Assembly (NCBI GenBank): GCA_034401135.1
Contig: JAWZSP010000007.1
Coordinates: forward strand, 3,286,001-3,350,000
Direction: 5' to 3'
Length of the DNA: 64,000 bases
From: Volutella citrinella
Taxonomy: Eukaryota; Ascomycota; Sordariomycetes; Hypocreales; Nectriaceae
The notes beneath the pieces were generated by a model. The model did no database searches. It was not told the DNA's origin and saw only the letters and a program-made list of their open reading frames with translations. The first letter of the stretch is position 1. Each line of letters starts with the position of its first letter. This document shows, piece after piece, positions 31,254 through 43,112 of the stretch. The position numbers and the translations under genes are program-made.

Positions 31254-32661
31254 GTGACATCTATGATCTGGCGAAGATGGGGGGAAGCGCGGCACGGATA
31301 TTCATCACGACACGGACCGAGGCGGACGATTTGGGGTCGGGGGCTATCTACCCGAGCTGCCCCCAATGTGCGAGATGGCACGGCCCTCTGTCCCTCGGTC
31401 GTTTTTTCTTTCACGGCTCATCTGATCGTTATCATGGTCAGACCAGCCAGGGATGGGCGGCTTACTCGTTGGGCCTGCGTGCATCTGTCGCCAGAGAGCC
31501 AAGTAGATGGCCAGGTGGTGTGCACATGCCCACAGCGAGGGAACCCCCCTAGCAAAGAGCCGCATGTTCGACCCATGTACATGACATGACTGTGTCCCAT
31601 ACAAAGGGGGCTTTCATTCTCCTGGGCGGTGGAACCAGGCGGCCGAAGCGCCTCGGGTGGTGCTTAGTGTAGCCGAATCTCGGGTCAAATCTGTTCTGTT
31701 CCCCCTCAAAAAAAAAAAAGCCCAAATACAGCTTCGTGACAGGAGCGCTCTTTTTGCCTGACGAGTGTGCGTCGCAGTGCGAGTTCTCGGAGGTCGATAG
31801 CCGTGGCGCTCGGCAACCCGTTGCAGTGTCGCGGGTTCAGGACCTCGGTGGTGTTATGCCGATGCAGGATTGAGCTGCGCCGATGGGGCTTAGCGGGAGG
31901 GCTGGTGGAGAACCAATGTATCGGGACTGGACCGCACATTGCAACTGCGGCAATGAGAGGGCGGCGCCTCCGAGGATGCTGCATCAAGTGAGGAGTCATT
32001 GGATGGTGAGGAAGGCCTCTCCTGTCTCTACGTGCGAGCAAAGTGCATAGAACAGCTGGAAGAGGGGCATATCCACCGTAAGACAAAAAAAAGCTTGCCT
32101 CTCCTGTTTCCTCCAAGAGCCAGCGCAATTCCACAAATACTTCGGGGGTCGCTAAGCCGAAACGAGGCTACGGGTGGGTTCCTCGTAGAACCCCCTTAGC
32201 GGTTACCTGTGGCATTGTACCAGGAAGGCTCTGCACAGGCGTTTGGCAGGCTTTTGCAGGGCAGCTGCACGCTGTCGTCACTGACGGGCACTTGTTTTTC
32301 CGGGCCCAACCCACCCCCTGGCCCGACAAATCCCGTGCCAGGATCCCTCACAAGGCCACTGGTGCTGGGCTGTCAGTGGTCAGTGGCCCGCCTGGACGTT
32401 GACGCCCGCCCAGCCAGGAATTGCAGGTCCTGATTTCCAGTTCCGCCCGGGGGTCCCAGGACAGGACAGCTTCATCGAAAAACCTCCACTCCACTTCCAT
32501 CCCATAACCTCCTCCTCCTCCATCCATTCCGCCCCCTCCCATCAAACGTCCTCGCACGACTTCAACGCAGGGAATCTCTCTACCCTCCGTTTCTTCCTCT
32601 TCTGCTCGCCGTCCTCCTCTGGTTCCAGTACCTCTTTAATCCGTACCCCCTCTCGCCCATC
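31254..32661. other. Intergenic region and leader of the succinyl-CoA ligase gene
   Basis: About 1.4 kb. The last 170 bp (from about 32490) are strongly C/T-rich with tcctcctcc runs, typical of leaders of highly expressed fungal genes. No gene is seen; an A-rich run at 31709-31720 has no clear meaning. Confidence 0.55.
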
Positions 32662-34344
32662 ATGTTCAACCTCGGACGCAGCCGCGCCGTCGCCTCGGCC
32701 CTCAACGCCTCAAAGGTATGATGCACGCCCCCAAGCTCCATCGTCGCTATGGCCCAGCGCCGCCTCTGCATCGGACTCGCGCTGACTTTTCTACGCTCTG
32801 CCGTCATATAGCTCCGCGTTGCCCCCTCCGTCAGATTCCCCGGCGTTGCCCAACAACGACGAAATCTCTCCATCCACGAGTACCTTTCTGCCGACCTCCT
32901 GCGACAGGTAAATGATGCGCCTCCCCTTGCTAGCTAAGCTACCACCCGCCAACCCCTGTCTGCTTCACATGTAGATAAGGGGGTCGCTCATATGATCGAT
33001 CCCCAGACCAACACCGAAGCTGCAGGCAGAGAGAGGTGGTGCTTTCTACGTGATGGAACCTCCGGGAAGCTGATTCCGTGGTGTATAGTATGGCGTCGGT
33101 GTCCCCAAGGGCTCTGTTGCCAAGAGCGCCGCCGAGGCCAAGGACGTTGCCCAGAAGATTGGCACCGAGGACATGGTCATCAAGGCCCAGGTCCTCGCTG
33201 GTGGCCGAGGAAAGGGAACCTTCACCAACGGCCTGAAGGGCGGTGTCCGTGTCATCTACTCCCCCCACGAGGCTGAGATGTTTGCTGGCCAGATGATTGG
33301 CCACAAGCTCATCACCAAGCAGACCGGCGCCCAGGGCCGTCTCTGCAACTCCGTCTACATCTGCGAGCGCAAGTTCGCCCGTCGCGAGTTCTACCTCGCC
33401 ATCCTCATGGACCGTGCCACCCAGGGCCCCGTCATCGTGTCCTCGTCCCAGGGCGGTATGGACATTGAGACCGTCGCCAAGGAGAACCCCGACGCCATCA
33501 ACACCAACTACATCGACATCAACGTCGGTGTGACTGACGAGGTCGCCCGCGAGATCGCCACCAAGCTCGGCTTCAGCGAGCAGTGCATCGAGGAGGCCAG
33601 GGACACCATCCAGAAGCTGTACAAGATCTTCATCGAGAAGGACTCTACTCAGATCGAGATCAACCCCCTGTCCGAGACCTCTGACCACCAGGTGCTGTGC
33701 ATGGACGCCAAGTTCGGCTTCGACGACAACGCCGACTTCCGTCAGAAGGAGGTCTTTGAGTGGCGGGACACCACCCAGGAGGACGCCGATGAGGTCCGCG
33801 CCGCCCAGTCCGGCCTCAACTTCATCAAGCTCGATGGTGATATTGGCTGCCTCGTCAACGGTGCCGGTCTGGCCATGGCCACCATGGACATTATCAAGCT
33901 GAACGGCGGCCAGCCCGCCAACTTCCTCGACGTCGGCGGTGGTGCCACCCCCGCTGCCATCAAGGAGGCTTTCGAGCTCATCACCAGCGACCCCAAGGTC
34001 ACTGCCATCTTCGTCAACATCTTTGGCGGTATCGTCCGATGTGACCACATCGCCACCGGTCTGATCAAGACCGTTGAGGACCTCAACCTTAAGATCCCCA
34101 TCATTGCCCGTCTCCAGGGCACCAACGTCGACGCTGCCCACCAGCTGATCAACGACTCCGGTCTCAAGATCTTCTCCATCGACGACCTCCAGAACGCTGC
34201 CGAGAAGGCCGTGCAGCTGTCCAAGGTTGTCAAGCTCGGTAAGTTTGCCCCATCATATCTTTTTCATGTGATTTGGAATATGCGCTAACATAAGCTGCAG
34301 CTCGTGACATTGACGTCGGCGTCGAGTTCACCCTTGGCATCTAA
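32662..34344 (+). CDS. LSC2: Succinyl-CoA ligase (ADP-forming) beta subunit, mitochondrial
   Basis: Four exons, 32662-32715, 32812-32907, 33089-34238 and 34301-34344, give 447 residues. The first exon encodes a mitochondrial presequence ([18 protein letters not shown]). The mature part starts with [23 protein letters not shown], an ATP-grasp N-terminus, followed by [14 protein letters not shown], the metal-binding EINPLSET, and in the ligase domain [17 protein letters not shown] and [10 protein letters not shown]. The length is that of the family. With the alpha subunit it converts succinyl-CoA to succinate in the citric acid cycle and makes ATP. The codon use is very biased (mostly C-ending codons), which fits high expression. 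Exon 4 codes only for the last 15 residues. Confidence 0.96.
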
Positions 34345-35899
34345 AGGCCGCAATGGCAGCCGCCACATGTGCTACCTACCACAACACGTACGATAGACGG
34401 GGGGAATACGGGATAGAATGCGGTGTAATATTTTGCGGGGGTGGAGAAGAATTTCGAGTCTGCTGCATGGCATGCAGAGGGCAGGTTCTGGGCTCATCCT
34501 CGTGAGTACGGGGAAGGGTCGGGGTTTCTGTTTAATTTAGCTGGCATCGATTTGACCTGGATGGAATCCAGTCCTCGCGACGAAAGAGGCCGAGGCGGAC
34601 AACGCAACACAACGCAACGGCCGCGTGGGTCAATGGGTCGATGGGATGTAACGGGCGTAAGGGCCTCGCCTGTGTGCGTGTGCGCGTGACAAGATAAGAC
34701 ACAACGATTGTTCATTGTTCCCATGATTCTGCGCAAGTGGAGTGAGGTGATTGCAAGGACGAGGCTGTATGCGTGTAGCGCTGAAGCGGAATGGGGAGTG
34801 GAAGCCGAGGTGGAATCTCTCACGTCAGTCCGTCTGTCCAGCGGATGTGGGTTGGCGGTCCATATGTGTGAGGATGCATATGCGTGAGCTGAGTGTGGTG
34901 GAGCAACGAAATGTAGTTGGCGTAGTTTCGCCTCCGGAGGGAGAGGCCAGTCTTTGAACAAGTTTGGCGCGAGACGAACGCCGCCATGTGCCGACGTTGC
35001 ACTGTTCTGCAAGCCTCCACGTTTTTTGTGCTCATGCCAGGACCGCATCATTGTGGCACTGTCGCTCCCGAGCTCTGGCGTGTCGTCCGATGGAGAGCCG
35101 GATATGCGGGAGCGGGCAAGCGTGCGCGCGCGTGTACGTTGCAGACAGACGGACACGCACGCTAGACATGCTGCGAAAAGGAGCGAGGTGGGGAAGAGAG
35201 AAGAGAGACGAAACCTGCACACGCCTCCTCCATCCCTTTGTCGTTCTCGTCGTGCTGCTTCTCCGCTTCCCCACATCCGCGGCTACGGCCATGTCCTTGC
35301 GTGCGAACTGGGCTCACCGTCATCTGTGCATCCTCCCTTCAACCGGGCGCAGAGCCGTGCTGGATGGGATGGGCCCTGGAGGACTGGGAAGGACGGACTG
35401 GGCACGGGGCATCGCAGCCAAAGGCAGCGACAAGTCCGTTGAGACCCTTGCGGGCTTGCGACAATTTTGCCAATTCCCCCCCTTCCTTCCCCCGCATCTC
35501 GCTCTCCCCATGGGCGTGTGCCTTGTGCGGTCCGGGTGGAAGGAAATGGATGGTCCGGGGTGGGCTTGGTGGAGGGCGCGCTGGACTGGGGACAGTTGCG
35601 TTGATGCTGGGCTGCTTGCTCCGCACCTCCGCACCAGGGAGCGAGTCGACTGGTGAGCGTGGACGGCGTTATCCCGTAAAGAGCTGCGCGCGTGCTGCTG
35701 GGGCGAAGCGAAGGAGGGTGACGCCAAGCCAAGGGTAGGGACCCCCTCATGCTGTCCCATGGCATGGCAAGGAATGGCAAGCGCGCGAGCCTGATTGCCC
35801 GTGGACATGTGCCAGCCCAGAAGGTGGTCCGCTGGTTGGATTAGGCCTGGGGGTGTAATACCAGGTGCATTGCTAGGTGCAATTGGATGCCATGGGCCG

Positions 35900-35930
35900 A
35901 TGGGGATGGGGATGGGAATGGGAATGGGGG
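35900..35930 (+). repeat. G-rich TGGGGA/TGGGAA hexamer array
   Basis: Four to five consecutive hexamers of the type ATGGGG or ATGGGA, with five runs of three or more G on the plus strand separated by two to three bases. This is a candidate intramolecular G-quadruplex. Confidence 0.6.
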
Positions 35931-38900
35931 ATTGCTGCTATGGTTTTTTCCCCGCCTTTTCCCCGGACCACGGGGTGCAACAAAAATCCCTGGATCGCGG
36001 GGAAATAAGAATAAGAGTAAAGGCAGGATGGGGATTGCTGCAGAGTCTGGGCACTGGGGAAATGAGACGACAAAACAAGGGCGAGGACAAGGACATGCGT
36101 TCCAGGCGAGGGAAATAAGACGATGCGACCTGAAGAGCAAGCTTGTGAGGGGGCGACGCGATTGGGAAGGTGAAGGGGAGGGGAGGGGCGTGTGCGAGCT
36201 CTGCGTGAATAGTCGGCAGGTGAGAGCGGCAAAAAGGAACCAGCACGGGCGACGGGCGTGATGGAGGGTGCGTGAGGAGAAGAATGGCGCGGTGGCTGAT
36301 GCGAATCCCTGAAGACCTGGCTGGATTTTTGGAGTAAGGCGTCTGTCTGTTCTGTCTGCTGTCTGTGTGTTTGCGTCTGTGTGCGTGTTGCCTGCGATTT
36401 GGTGCAGGAAAAGCAGGAGAGATGCCTCGAGAGAGGGGGAGGAAAGAGCCTCCACGACTGGTTTTGCAGCAAAGGCTAAGGCGGCTCACACGACAGTCCC
36501 TGTCGCGCTCTCACCTTCGTCTCGACTTACCTGGCGGCGTTTTCTTGCCTCTGCCCAACACCAGCAAAGTCGCAGGACACACAACACGACACGACTCACA
36601 TCCAGACTCCCGACTCCAACGAAGAGCCAAATCCATCTTTGCACTTGCAACGACAGGGGAGGACGAGGTGAGGGGAAAGAGCAACAGCCCAGAGTAAGCC
36701 AAGACAAGACAGGACGAGACAAGAAAGAGGGTGTGGTGTGCCGTGACCCCGATGAGGGGAAGCCGGCGACCATAAATACGTCGTGCTCCAAGTTGGAGTG
36801 CGCGAGTAAAAGTCACGACTTACCATGGCTTTCCCCTGCACATCGTACGAAGGTCGCACCGGAATGGGAAAGGCAACGCGGGCAAAATGGCATATCCATG
36901 CCGCCTCAGTGCCTTTGCGTGAGGTGCTCACTGGCATCGGCATCGGCATAGGCGTTGTGCTGGGCGGCTGTTAGTAGGGCGTATGGGCCTGTGCGGGCTA
37001 TGAAGCCGCTGCTTCGGTCCAGGTCGGCTATTGCACTGGCTCGGGTGGGCGGGAAGGCAGGACGAACCCAAGAGTTTGAGGATCCACTGCGAGATGGGGC
37101 TCTTGGGATGGGGACATGAAGCATGAACGTTCGAAATGGCTCGGATGAGGCCCGAGATCGGTGGTAGTCACGGCATGCGAGGGGGATGGTAGCTGTGTTG
37201 TATTGTGGCGATATGACTCGGCTCTTTGTGACAGGGCTGTTGCTGAATCATGGCGACAAGACGGAGCAATTACCACTGAGACAGCAAAATGGTTCAACGG
37301 CTAGCTGTCTCACAGCGGGTGTGGCGTCCCACCAGCCACAGTCCATTTGGCAGGTGCGGCTGTGGCTTGGTGGACTAGCTCGATTCCGATCGACAGCTAC
37401 CCGTTTAGGCAACAAGGCAAGCCACCACTCGCAATGTGCAGCTAACCAGCCACACCTTGAACAACGACACCTCAAAGGAACGTAGACACCTCTGAGGACA
37501 GCACCGACGAGAAACCTGCTCGGCTATGTCTTCGCTGCTTCGACTGACGCAACCCAAAGCCTTGGGCCGAAATCTGGGCTTACCAGGCACCCACGGGGCC
37601 CTCAAAGGGGGGTCCCTCAAAGCCCTTCAACTTATCCTCGGTTATTCAAAACGTGGCTGACGACCCACTCGCGGCCTGAAAGAGTGAAAATGGATTTCTG
37701 CAGTGGGGACGCTAGAACACGACGAAGCAGAAAATCTCCTGACTCTAATCCCATCGCGACGGGCTACAAGGCACTGCGCTATGTATCATTTTATTCCCGG
37801 GCTGATCCGGGACATGGGATGGGTCGCGACGGCCTCAGCCTGGACGGCGATGGCCACGATGCAGCCAATCGAGGCCGCGACGCTGCCGGATTCCGCGCCT
37901 CGTGGGTCGGACAACTGGGTCCCCTGGGGCACGGGGCCGGACGGGAATTGCGTCGTTGACGCAGTGCGTGCGTGCTGAGATGCAAACTCGCTGCGTGAGA
38001 GGTTCGTCGAGATCCACCAGGGGCTCCATATCGATGGCAAGGTTTTTTTTTCCCCCTTGAGGCTTCGTCTCGGTTGAGCCGCATCCCATCGATTGGGGAC
38101 CACTCAGGGGGGGCCATGCTGTGCACTACGTAGACAAACTGCGAATGCCGACTGAGCACCGATGCGGGCCCGAGTGTGGTGAGGTAATGGGACGGGTGAA
38201 AACATGTTATCTCGGCCGGAAATAGCATGGTACTTTATGATGTTGTGCGACGTTGGCACGCAGGGACAAGGACAACAAACGCCACGGCGATTACTGACGA
38301 TGACGAAAGAAACGGCCACTAGGACCTGTAGAACATGGCTAGCAAATCGCTTGCCATCTGCCAAGGTCTGGGCGGCCGTCTGGTCTGCATACGCCACACA
38401 CCGCACCAGCCACAGCTGATCGTCTAGCTGACCTCTGGTCTCCAAACAATTGGAGAAGGGCCTCGACGCTGCCTTCTCCGCATTCACTCACCTCACGCCC
38501 CTTCCCTTGCCCAGGACCCGGCCCCGGGCGCCCACCTGTTGGACATACAGTAGCTTCACGCCGCAGCGACCGCTGATTGAAACGAGGCGGTCACCAGGCC
38601 CGGCCAGACTGAGGGCGCCAAGGCCTGATTCCAACGCTGGTTTGCACATGGTATTTGTTGAGCCACTCTCGACCGACCCAAAAGGCGCAAAACGCGGGGG
38701 CGAAACCAGAGGGCACATCGAACGAGGGCGGCAGAGAGCACACACCCCCTCCACGTCTCACAAAATGCTGAGGAAGAAATCGCCGGCGCTTGGGAGGAGG
38801 ACCCAGGGTGATTGCTGATGGATGACTCTTGTTCTCCCACACAGCACACGGAGGCGATAAAAGAAAATGCAGAGTCGCCGCTTCGGGAGACTACGGGCCT

Positions 38901-39350
38901 ACCTTATTATCTGGGGCCCGGACGACTCTCGGGCGTCGTTCGGTCTGCTGAAAACTCGCACACACAGCATGCGAGAGGAGACGACACGACAGTGGAGGCA
39001 GGGGAGGGAAGGCAGAGAAGAGAAGGGGGAGGGGGGTCCACACACCAAGTGCCTGACCCTGGCTACTCCCAAGATCCCGGGGAGTGGGGACGACTCGCAT
39101 CGAGGCGGTTGATGGTGCTTGGCCCTGCGGGCTCCAATTTTCCCCACAAGGACGCCCAGAGGGCAGGCTTTTTGCTGGGTGCGTTTCCCTCGCACGCCTC
39201 GAGTACGTACTGGTTCTATCAGCAGGGGACACGGCGGGAGGGAAAAAGAAGAGAGGCGTTGTCTAGCACGATCGGCGCCGCACCCGGGACGCGGTCCCCA
39301 CCTGTCTGAGTCTGTGAGGAGGCAGAGGGAGGAGGAGGCGTCTCGCCAGC

Positions 39351-39357
39351 ATAAATA
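39351..39357 (+). promoter_or_regulatory. TATA-like element of the small 93-residue gene
   Basis: The sequence ataaata lies 284 bp upstream of the ATG at 39635. The stretch between, from about 39480, is rich in CA and CAC units, which is typical of a fungal 5' UTR. Confidence 0.4.
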
Positions 39358-39634
39358 GCCATGGCTGCCCGCCCCCCTCCCAGATGGTGAAGGCATTCCC
39401 GAACATTGGCTTGCACAAGAGTTGAATTCACTGCAAAAGCAAGAGACTACGAGACGTTGACTGATTTGATCTCATCTGATCTCAACAAACACCACACAAG
39501 ACTCTTCTCTACTCACATCACCCACACTCAAATCACCCACACAACGCGTACTCCTCCTCACACTCACCACCACCACTACAACAGCAACAAAACACAACAC
39601 ACTACCACCTCTCTCACTCCCCACAACCGCCAAG

Positions 39635-39916
39635 ATGCCTTCCACAAGCAGCTGGTTCTCCCGCCACTTTGCCCCCCCACCGCCCATCAACAACGCGCCC
39701 ATGTGCCCCTGCGCATCGTGCTACAACACCAGCGGCTCGTCGTCGTCGGCCTCGCCACACGCCGCCTCGCCCTACACGTACTCGTACACCGTCGCCGAGT
39801 CGTCAAAACCGTCCATCTCGCGGGCCCCCACCGTCATAGACTCTGACGGCGCCAGCATCAGCAGCGCCGACACGGCCACCACGACGACCCACGTCGAGTA
39901 CGTCGCCAAGCAGTAG
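39635..39916 (+). CDS. Small Ser/Thr-rich protein of unknown function
   Basis: A single exon of 93 residues. The ATG context (gccaagATG) is a good fungal start, and it follows a long CA-rich leader without other strong features. The protein starts MPSTSSWFSRHFAPPPP, has a CPCASCY cluster, and is then Ser/Thr/Ala-rich to the end. There is no signal peptide or membrane helix. Third positions are mainly C or G. I recognise no family. The long leader, the TATA-like element and the large gene-free region upstream suggest a strongly regulated or highly expressed gene, but that is an inference. Confidence 0.65.
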   Translation: MPSTSSWFSRHFAPPPPINNAPMCPCASCYNTSGSSSSASPHAASPYTYSYTVAESSKPSISRAPTVIDSDGASISSADTATTTTHVEYVAKQ

Positions 39917-40321
39917 ATTCGTTTTCTCTCTGCCAGCATGCAACTCACTGCGCTGCCGGCTGTGGAATGACTGCAACAATACAAGAAAAAACCCAAGCCG
40001 CCCGTCGATTGTACCGTTTGAAAGCACGATACCCGCCCTGCACCTTCTGCTTCTTCATTTTTTTTTACCAGCCAGCCCACTCCCTTTTCTATGTTTTCCC
40101 ACGAGCCAGGCGTTGTATTTTTCTGCATCATTTTTAATGGACACAAATCTGTCGACCTGGGCTCCACCAACGGATGGGCTACGAGGCTTGCATAGATGGA
40201 ATGCATTTGACGACGAGAGGGACCAGCGGCACAGATGTGCCGTCTGGTGTATTGGCAGGGATAGAGATCCCAGGCCTGCCTCCCCTACGCGCACACGAAA
40301 TACAGGATATCTGTTTCTTGT

Positions 40322-40398
40322 CCTTGAACAAGGGAGAAAAATGGGGACTTTGTACATAGCTAGCCGTCTTACACTCTCTCGCCCCTTGTTCAAGGGGC
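40322..40398. repeat. Pair of near-palindromes in inverted relation
   Basis: CCTTGAACAAGGG at 40322-40334 is nearly self-complementary. GCCCCTTGTTCAAGGGGC at 40381-40398 is an 18-bp palindrome apart from its two central T residues. The two cores are reverse complements of one another, so besides small hairpins they can form a stem with a loop of about 46 bases. Confidence 0.7.
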
Positions 40399-40680
40399 AT
40401 GGGGATGGATCGGATGGCTGATAGCGGCCAGGCCCATAGAAACACAGGAACTGAAATGCACTGCACTGCCAGTATATCCTATCCGAGTGAACCCTCGTTG
40501 CATGGGGACCAGGAACAGGGTTCCAGCTGCACGTCCTGCGTCGCACCACCAGTCGTTTTGGGCGCATAAATGCTGTGATGTGCTCGACTTGATCTGTGTG
40601 TATTAGCTGTGGGCTCCCGTCGCCGGATCCTCCTTGCGCTGAGCCGCAAGTGGTGACCCCCACCCCAGCGCCAACAAGCA

Positions 40681-40700
40681 GCCAGCCAGCCAGCCAGCCA
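40681..40700. repeat. GCCA microsatellite
   Basis: Five perfect copies of GCCA, followed by an interrupted further stretch of gcagccagcc. Confidence 0.85.
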
Positions 40701-41755
40701 GCAGCCAGCCAAGCAGAGCATGCCCAATGTAGGGGTGGATAGCGGGTAGCGATCCCCTGGCGCGGATGAGGCTGAAAAAACCCGGGTTTCGGACGAGGCG
40801 GCTCGGCGGCCGAGACGATGCCGGAGCAGAGATTGGCTTACAAGCACGAGGACGGGCCTCCTCCTGCTGAGTTGCTATTCCCGGGCCCGCGCGCGCCCTC
40901 GTCTCGGTGGGCCCGATGCCAGGAGGGAAGTTGACCGAGACCCAGAAAAAAAGGGTCCCGCTGGGGGACCCAGAGGTGACTGACTCCGTTGCTGGCATTG
41001 AGTGCGGCTCCGTTCCGACCGTCGTCGGGTGAAAACGTCAAACGAGACTGGCGATATGTTGATGGAGGAGGCGCCCTGGATGGTGGGGGGCTTGGGCGCG
41101 GAAATAGCAGGCCTCTGTTCCCGTCAAGTGGTCGTCTTATCTATTAGCCACCCACCTGCCCTGCAACAAGCCCGGTCGATGGGGCTGCGTAGCAACGATG
41201 CTGCCGTGGAGGCCGTGGATGGCTGTTGGTGGCCCGGCTGCTGGTGTTTTGTCTTATCGTCACGTGGACCAACATTCGTTCGTCTGTCGTCTTCACCAAA
41301 GGTACGACTGGTCGGGCGTGGAAATGGCTGGTGGTGATGCTATCGTGGAATCCACGAGCGTCGATGTTGTCAAGGACGCGTCTTGTCGGGCTTATTGCTA
41401 ACTGCCGCTGAGTTGCATTGTTGAGTCCGTATTAAGTAATCCAGGCTTTGACGTCACCTCACGCATCCACCTCAATGCGGGAACTTGAGGGGCGGCCAGC
41501 TCTCATGATGAGTTCATGTCTCTGCTGACGACCAAGACTTTGCGCTGTGCCGTGCCCGAGATATTTGTCACTCATCATATTCGCCTGCGACTGGCTCGCT
41601 CTGTGTCTGCCTGTCTGTTGTGTTGTCTGTCGCCTGGGCTGTCAGCGCCTCGTCCCTTGCAGCCTCACTCGCGTCCCCACTCCCAGTCTTCGGTCGTGTC
41701 CGTTGCTCTGCTAGTACTCGTGTGTACTTGCGTAAGGTAGGTAGGCAAGGTAGCT

Positions 41756-42840
41756 ATGCCGAGCATCCCCGTCGACAAGAACATCCTCGAGGCCCTTGGC
41801 CTGGATGAGGCCAACACGCTCATGACTGCGCATGGCGGCTCGGGCTTCACGTCAACGTACAAGATCACCTCCACCAAGGACGAGAAGCCCGTCAAGTACT
41901 TCATCAAGATAGGCACCGGCCCCGAGGCGGCCACCATGCTAAAGGGTGCGTGATTATCGCACCATCTCATCCCTTGCTCGTAGCATCTCACGCTCCCACA
42001 GGAGAGGCCGAGTCCCTCAACGCCATCCACTCCGCCGTGCCCAACCTGTGCCCCAAGGCCCACAGCTGGGGCGGCCTCCACTCTGGGAACAAGTTCTACA
42101 TGGCCACCGACTTCCTCGACCTGGGCTCCTCAGCCTCAGGCGGTTCCGGCCTCTCGCTGGCTGCTAAGCTGGCCAAGCTTCACTCGACGCCGGCCCCGAT
42201 CCCGGAGGGCCACGACCGGCCCATGTTCGGCTTCCCTCTCTCGACCTGCTGCGGGTCCTCGCCCCAGGACAATACCTGGCGCGCCTCCTGGGTCGAGTTT
42301 TACGCAGAGAACCGCCTGCGCCACATTGTCAAGACGGCGGTGCGCAACAACGGCGAGGACCCGGAGCTGGAGCGCACGGTGGAGGCCGTGGCCGCAAAGG
42401 TCGTCCCGCGGCTGATTGGGGACGAGCACGTCAAGGGTATTGCGCCCGTCGTGGTGCATGGGGATTTGTGGAGCGGCAATCACTCGCGCGGCCAGATTGC
42501 GGGCAAGGGCGGCTGCGAGGAGCTCGTGTACGACCCGGCGGCGGTGTACGGGCACGCAGAGTACGAGCTGGGCATCATGAAGATGTTTGGCGGCTTCAGC
42601 GACCACTTCTGGACCGAATACCTGGAGCTAATGCCCAAGGCGGAGCCCGTCGACGAGTGGGACGACCGTGTGAAGCTGTATGAACTGTGAGCATGATTTC
42701 ACCCGCCCCCATAATAGCCACCAATGTGCTCACCCGATGCAAGATACCACCATCTCAACCACTATGCCATCTTCGGAGAAGGCTACCGAGGCGGAGCCAT
42801 GTCCATCATGAAGAAACTCATCTCAAAGTACGGCAACTGA
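41756..42840 (+). CDS. Fructosamine/ketosamine-3-kinase family protein
   Basis: Three exons, 41756-41945, 42002-42686 and 42744-42840, give 323 residues. The start is ATG 41756. The fold is that of small-molecule kinases: GGSGFTSTYKI as the nucleotide loop, KYFIKIG with the ATP-binding lysine, VVVHGDLWSGN with the catalytic aspartate (HGDLW), and VYDPAAVYGHAEYELG with the metal-binding DPA. This combination is that of fructosamine-3-kinase and ketosamine-3-kinase, which phosphorylate sugars attached to protein lysines so that the glycation can be reversed. The last exon ends the domain (YHHLNHYAIFGEGYRGGAM). There is no signal peptide, so it is probably cytosolic. Confidence 0.9.
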
Positions 42841-43112
42841 CGAGGACAACAGCGAAAGAAGCAGAGGAAGAAGAATAAGGGCTAAATGATGATGTAAATG
42901 TAAATTGATGCTCAGAATTGACTCCAGGCCCGGAAACGCAGAACCGCGACGCCTGCCATCGTAACTTGCTGTGTATATACTGTCCTCTAAATTCCTCGCG
43001 CACGTAAGAAACTGAAAGTGCCTCGCCGTAAATGCAATTGATCTCCCCGTTGCCAACGGAATGCGGATGAGTAGATTGGTCGATGTGGTCAGGAACTCGG
43101 GATTGGCTAGTG

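Larger units (their letters stand above)
34345..39634. other. Long gene-free region (5.3 kb)
   Basis: No gene I can support. Many open frames overlap on all strands because the region is GC-rich, but none carries a motif, a consistent codon bias or a good splice pattern. It contains a G-rich hexamer array (35900-35930). The last part, from a TATA-like ataaata at 39351, leads into the small gene at 39635. The size suggests a complex promoter or unannotated non-coding transcripts. Confidence 0.5.
39917..41755. other. Intergenic region with an inverted repeat and GCCA microsatellite
   Basis: About 1.8 kb. It holds the palindromic pair at 40322-40398 and a GCCA microsatellite at 40681-40700. No gene is supported. 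Confidence 0.5.

Noticed and set aside
32939..34141. 400-codon minus-strand frame opposite the succinyl-CoA ligase gene
   Set aside because: It is a shadow of a gene with strong C-ending codon bias. The plus-strand protein is unmistakable.
34494..35276. 260-codon minus-strand frame downstream of the succinyl-CoA ligase gene
   Set aside because: It is low-complexity Arg/Ser/His composition in GC-rich sequence with competing frames on the plus strand; no support.
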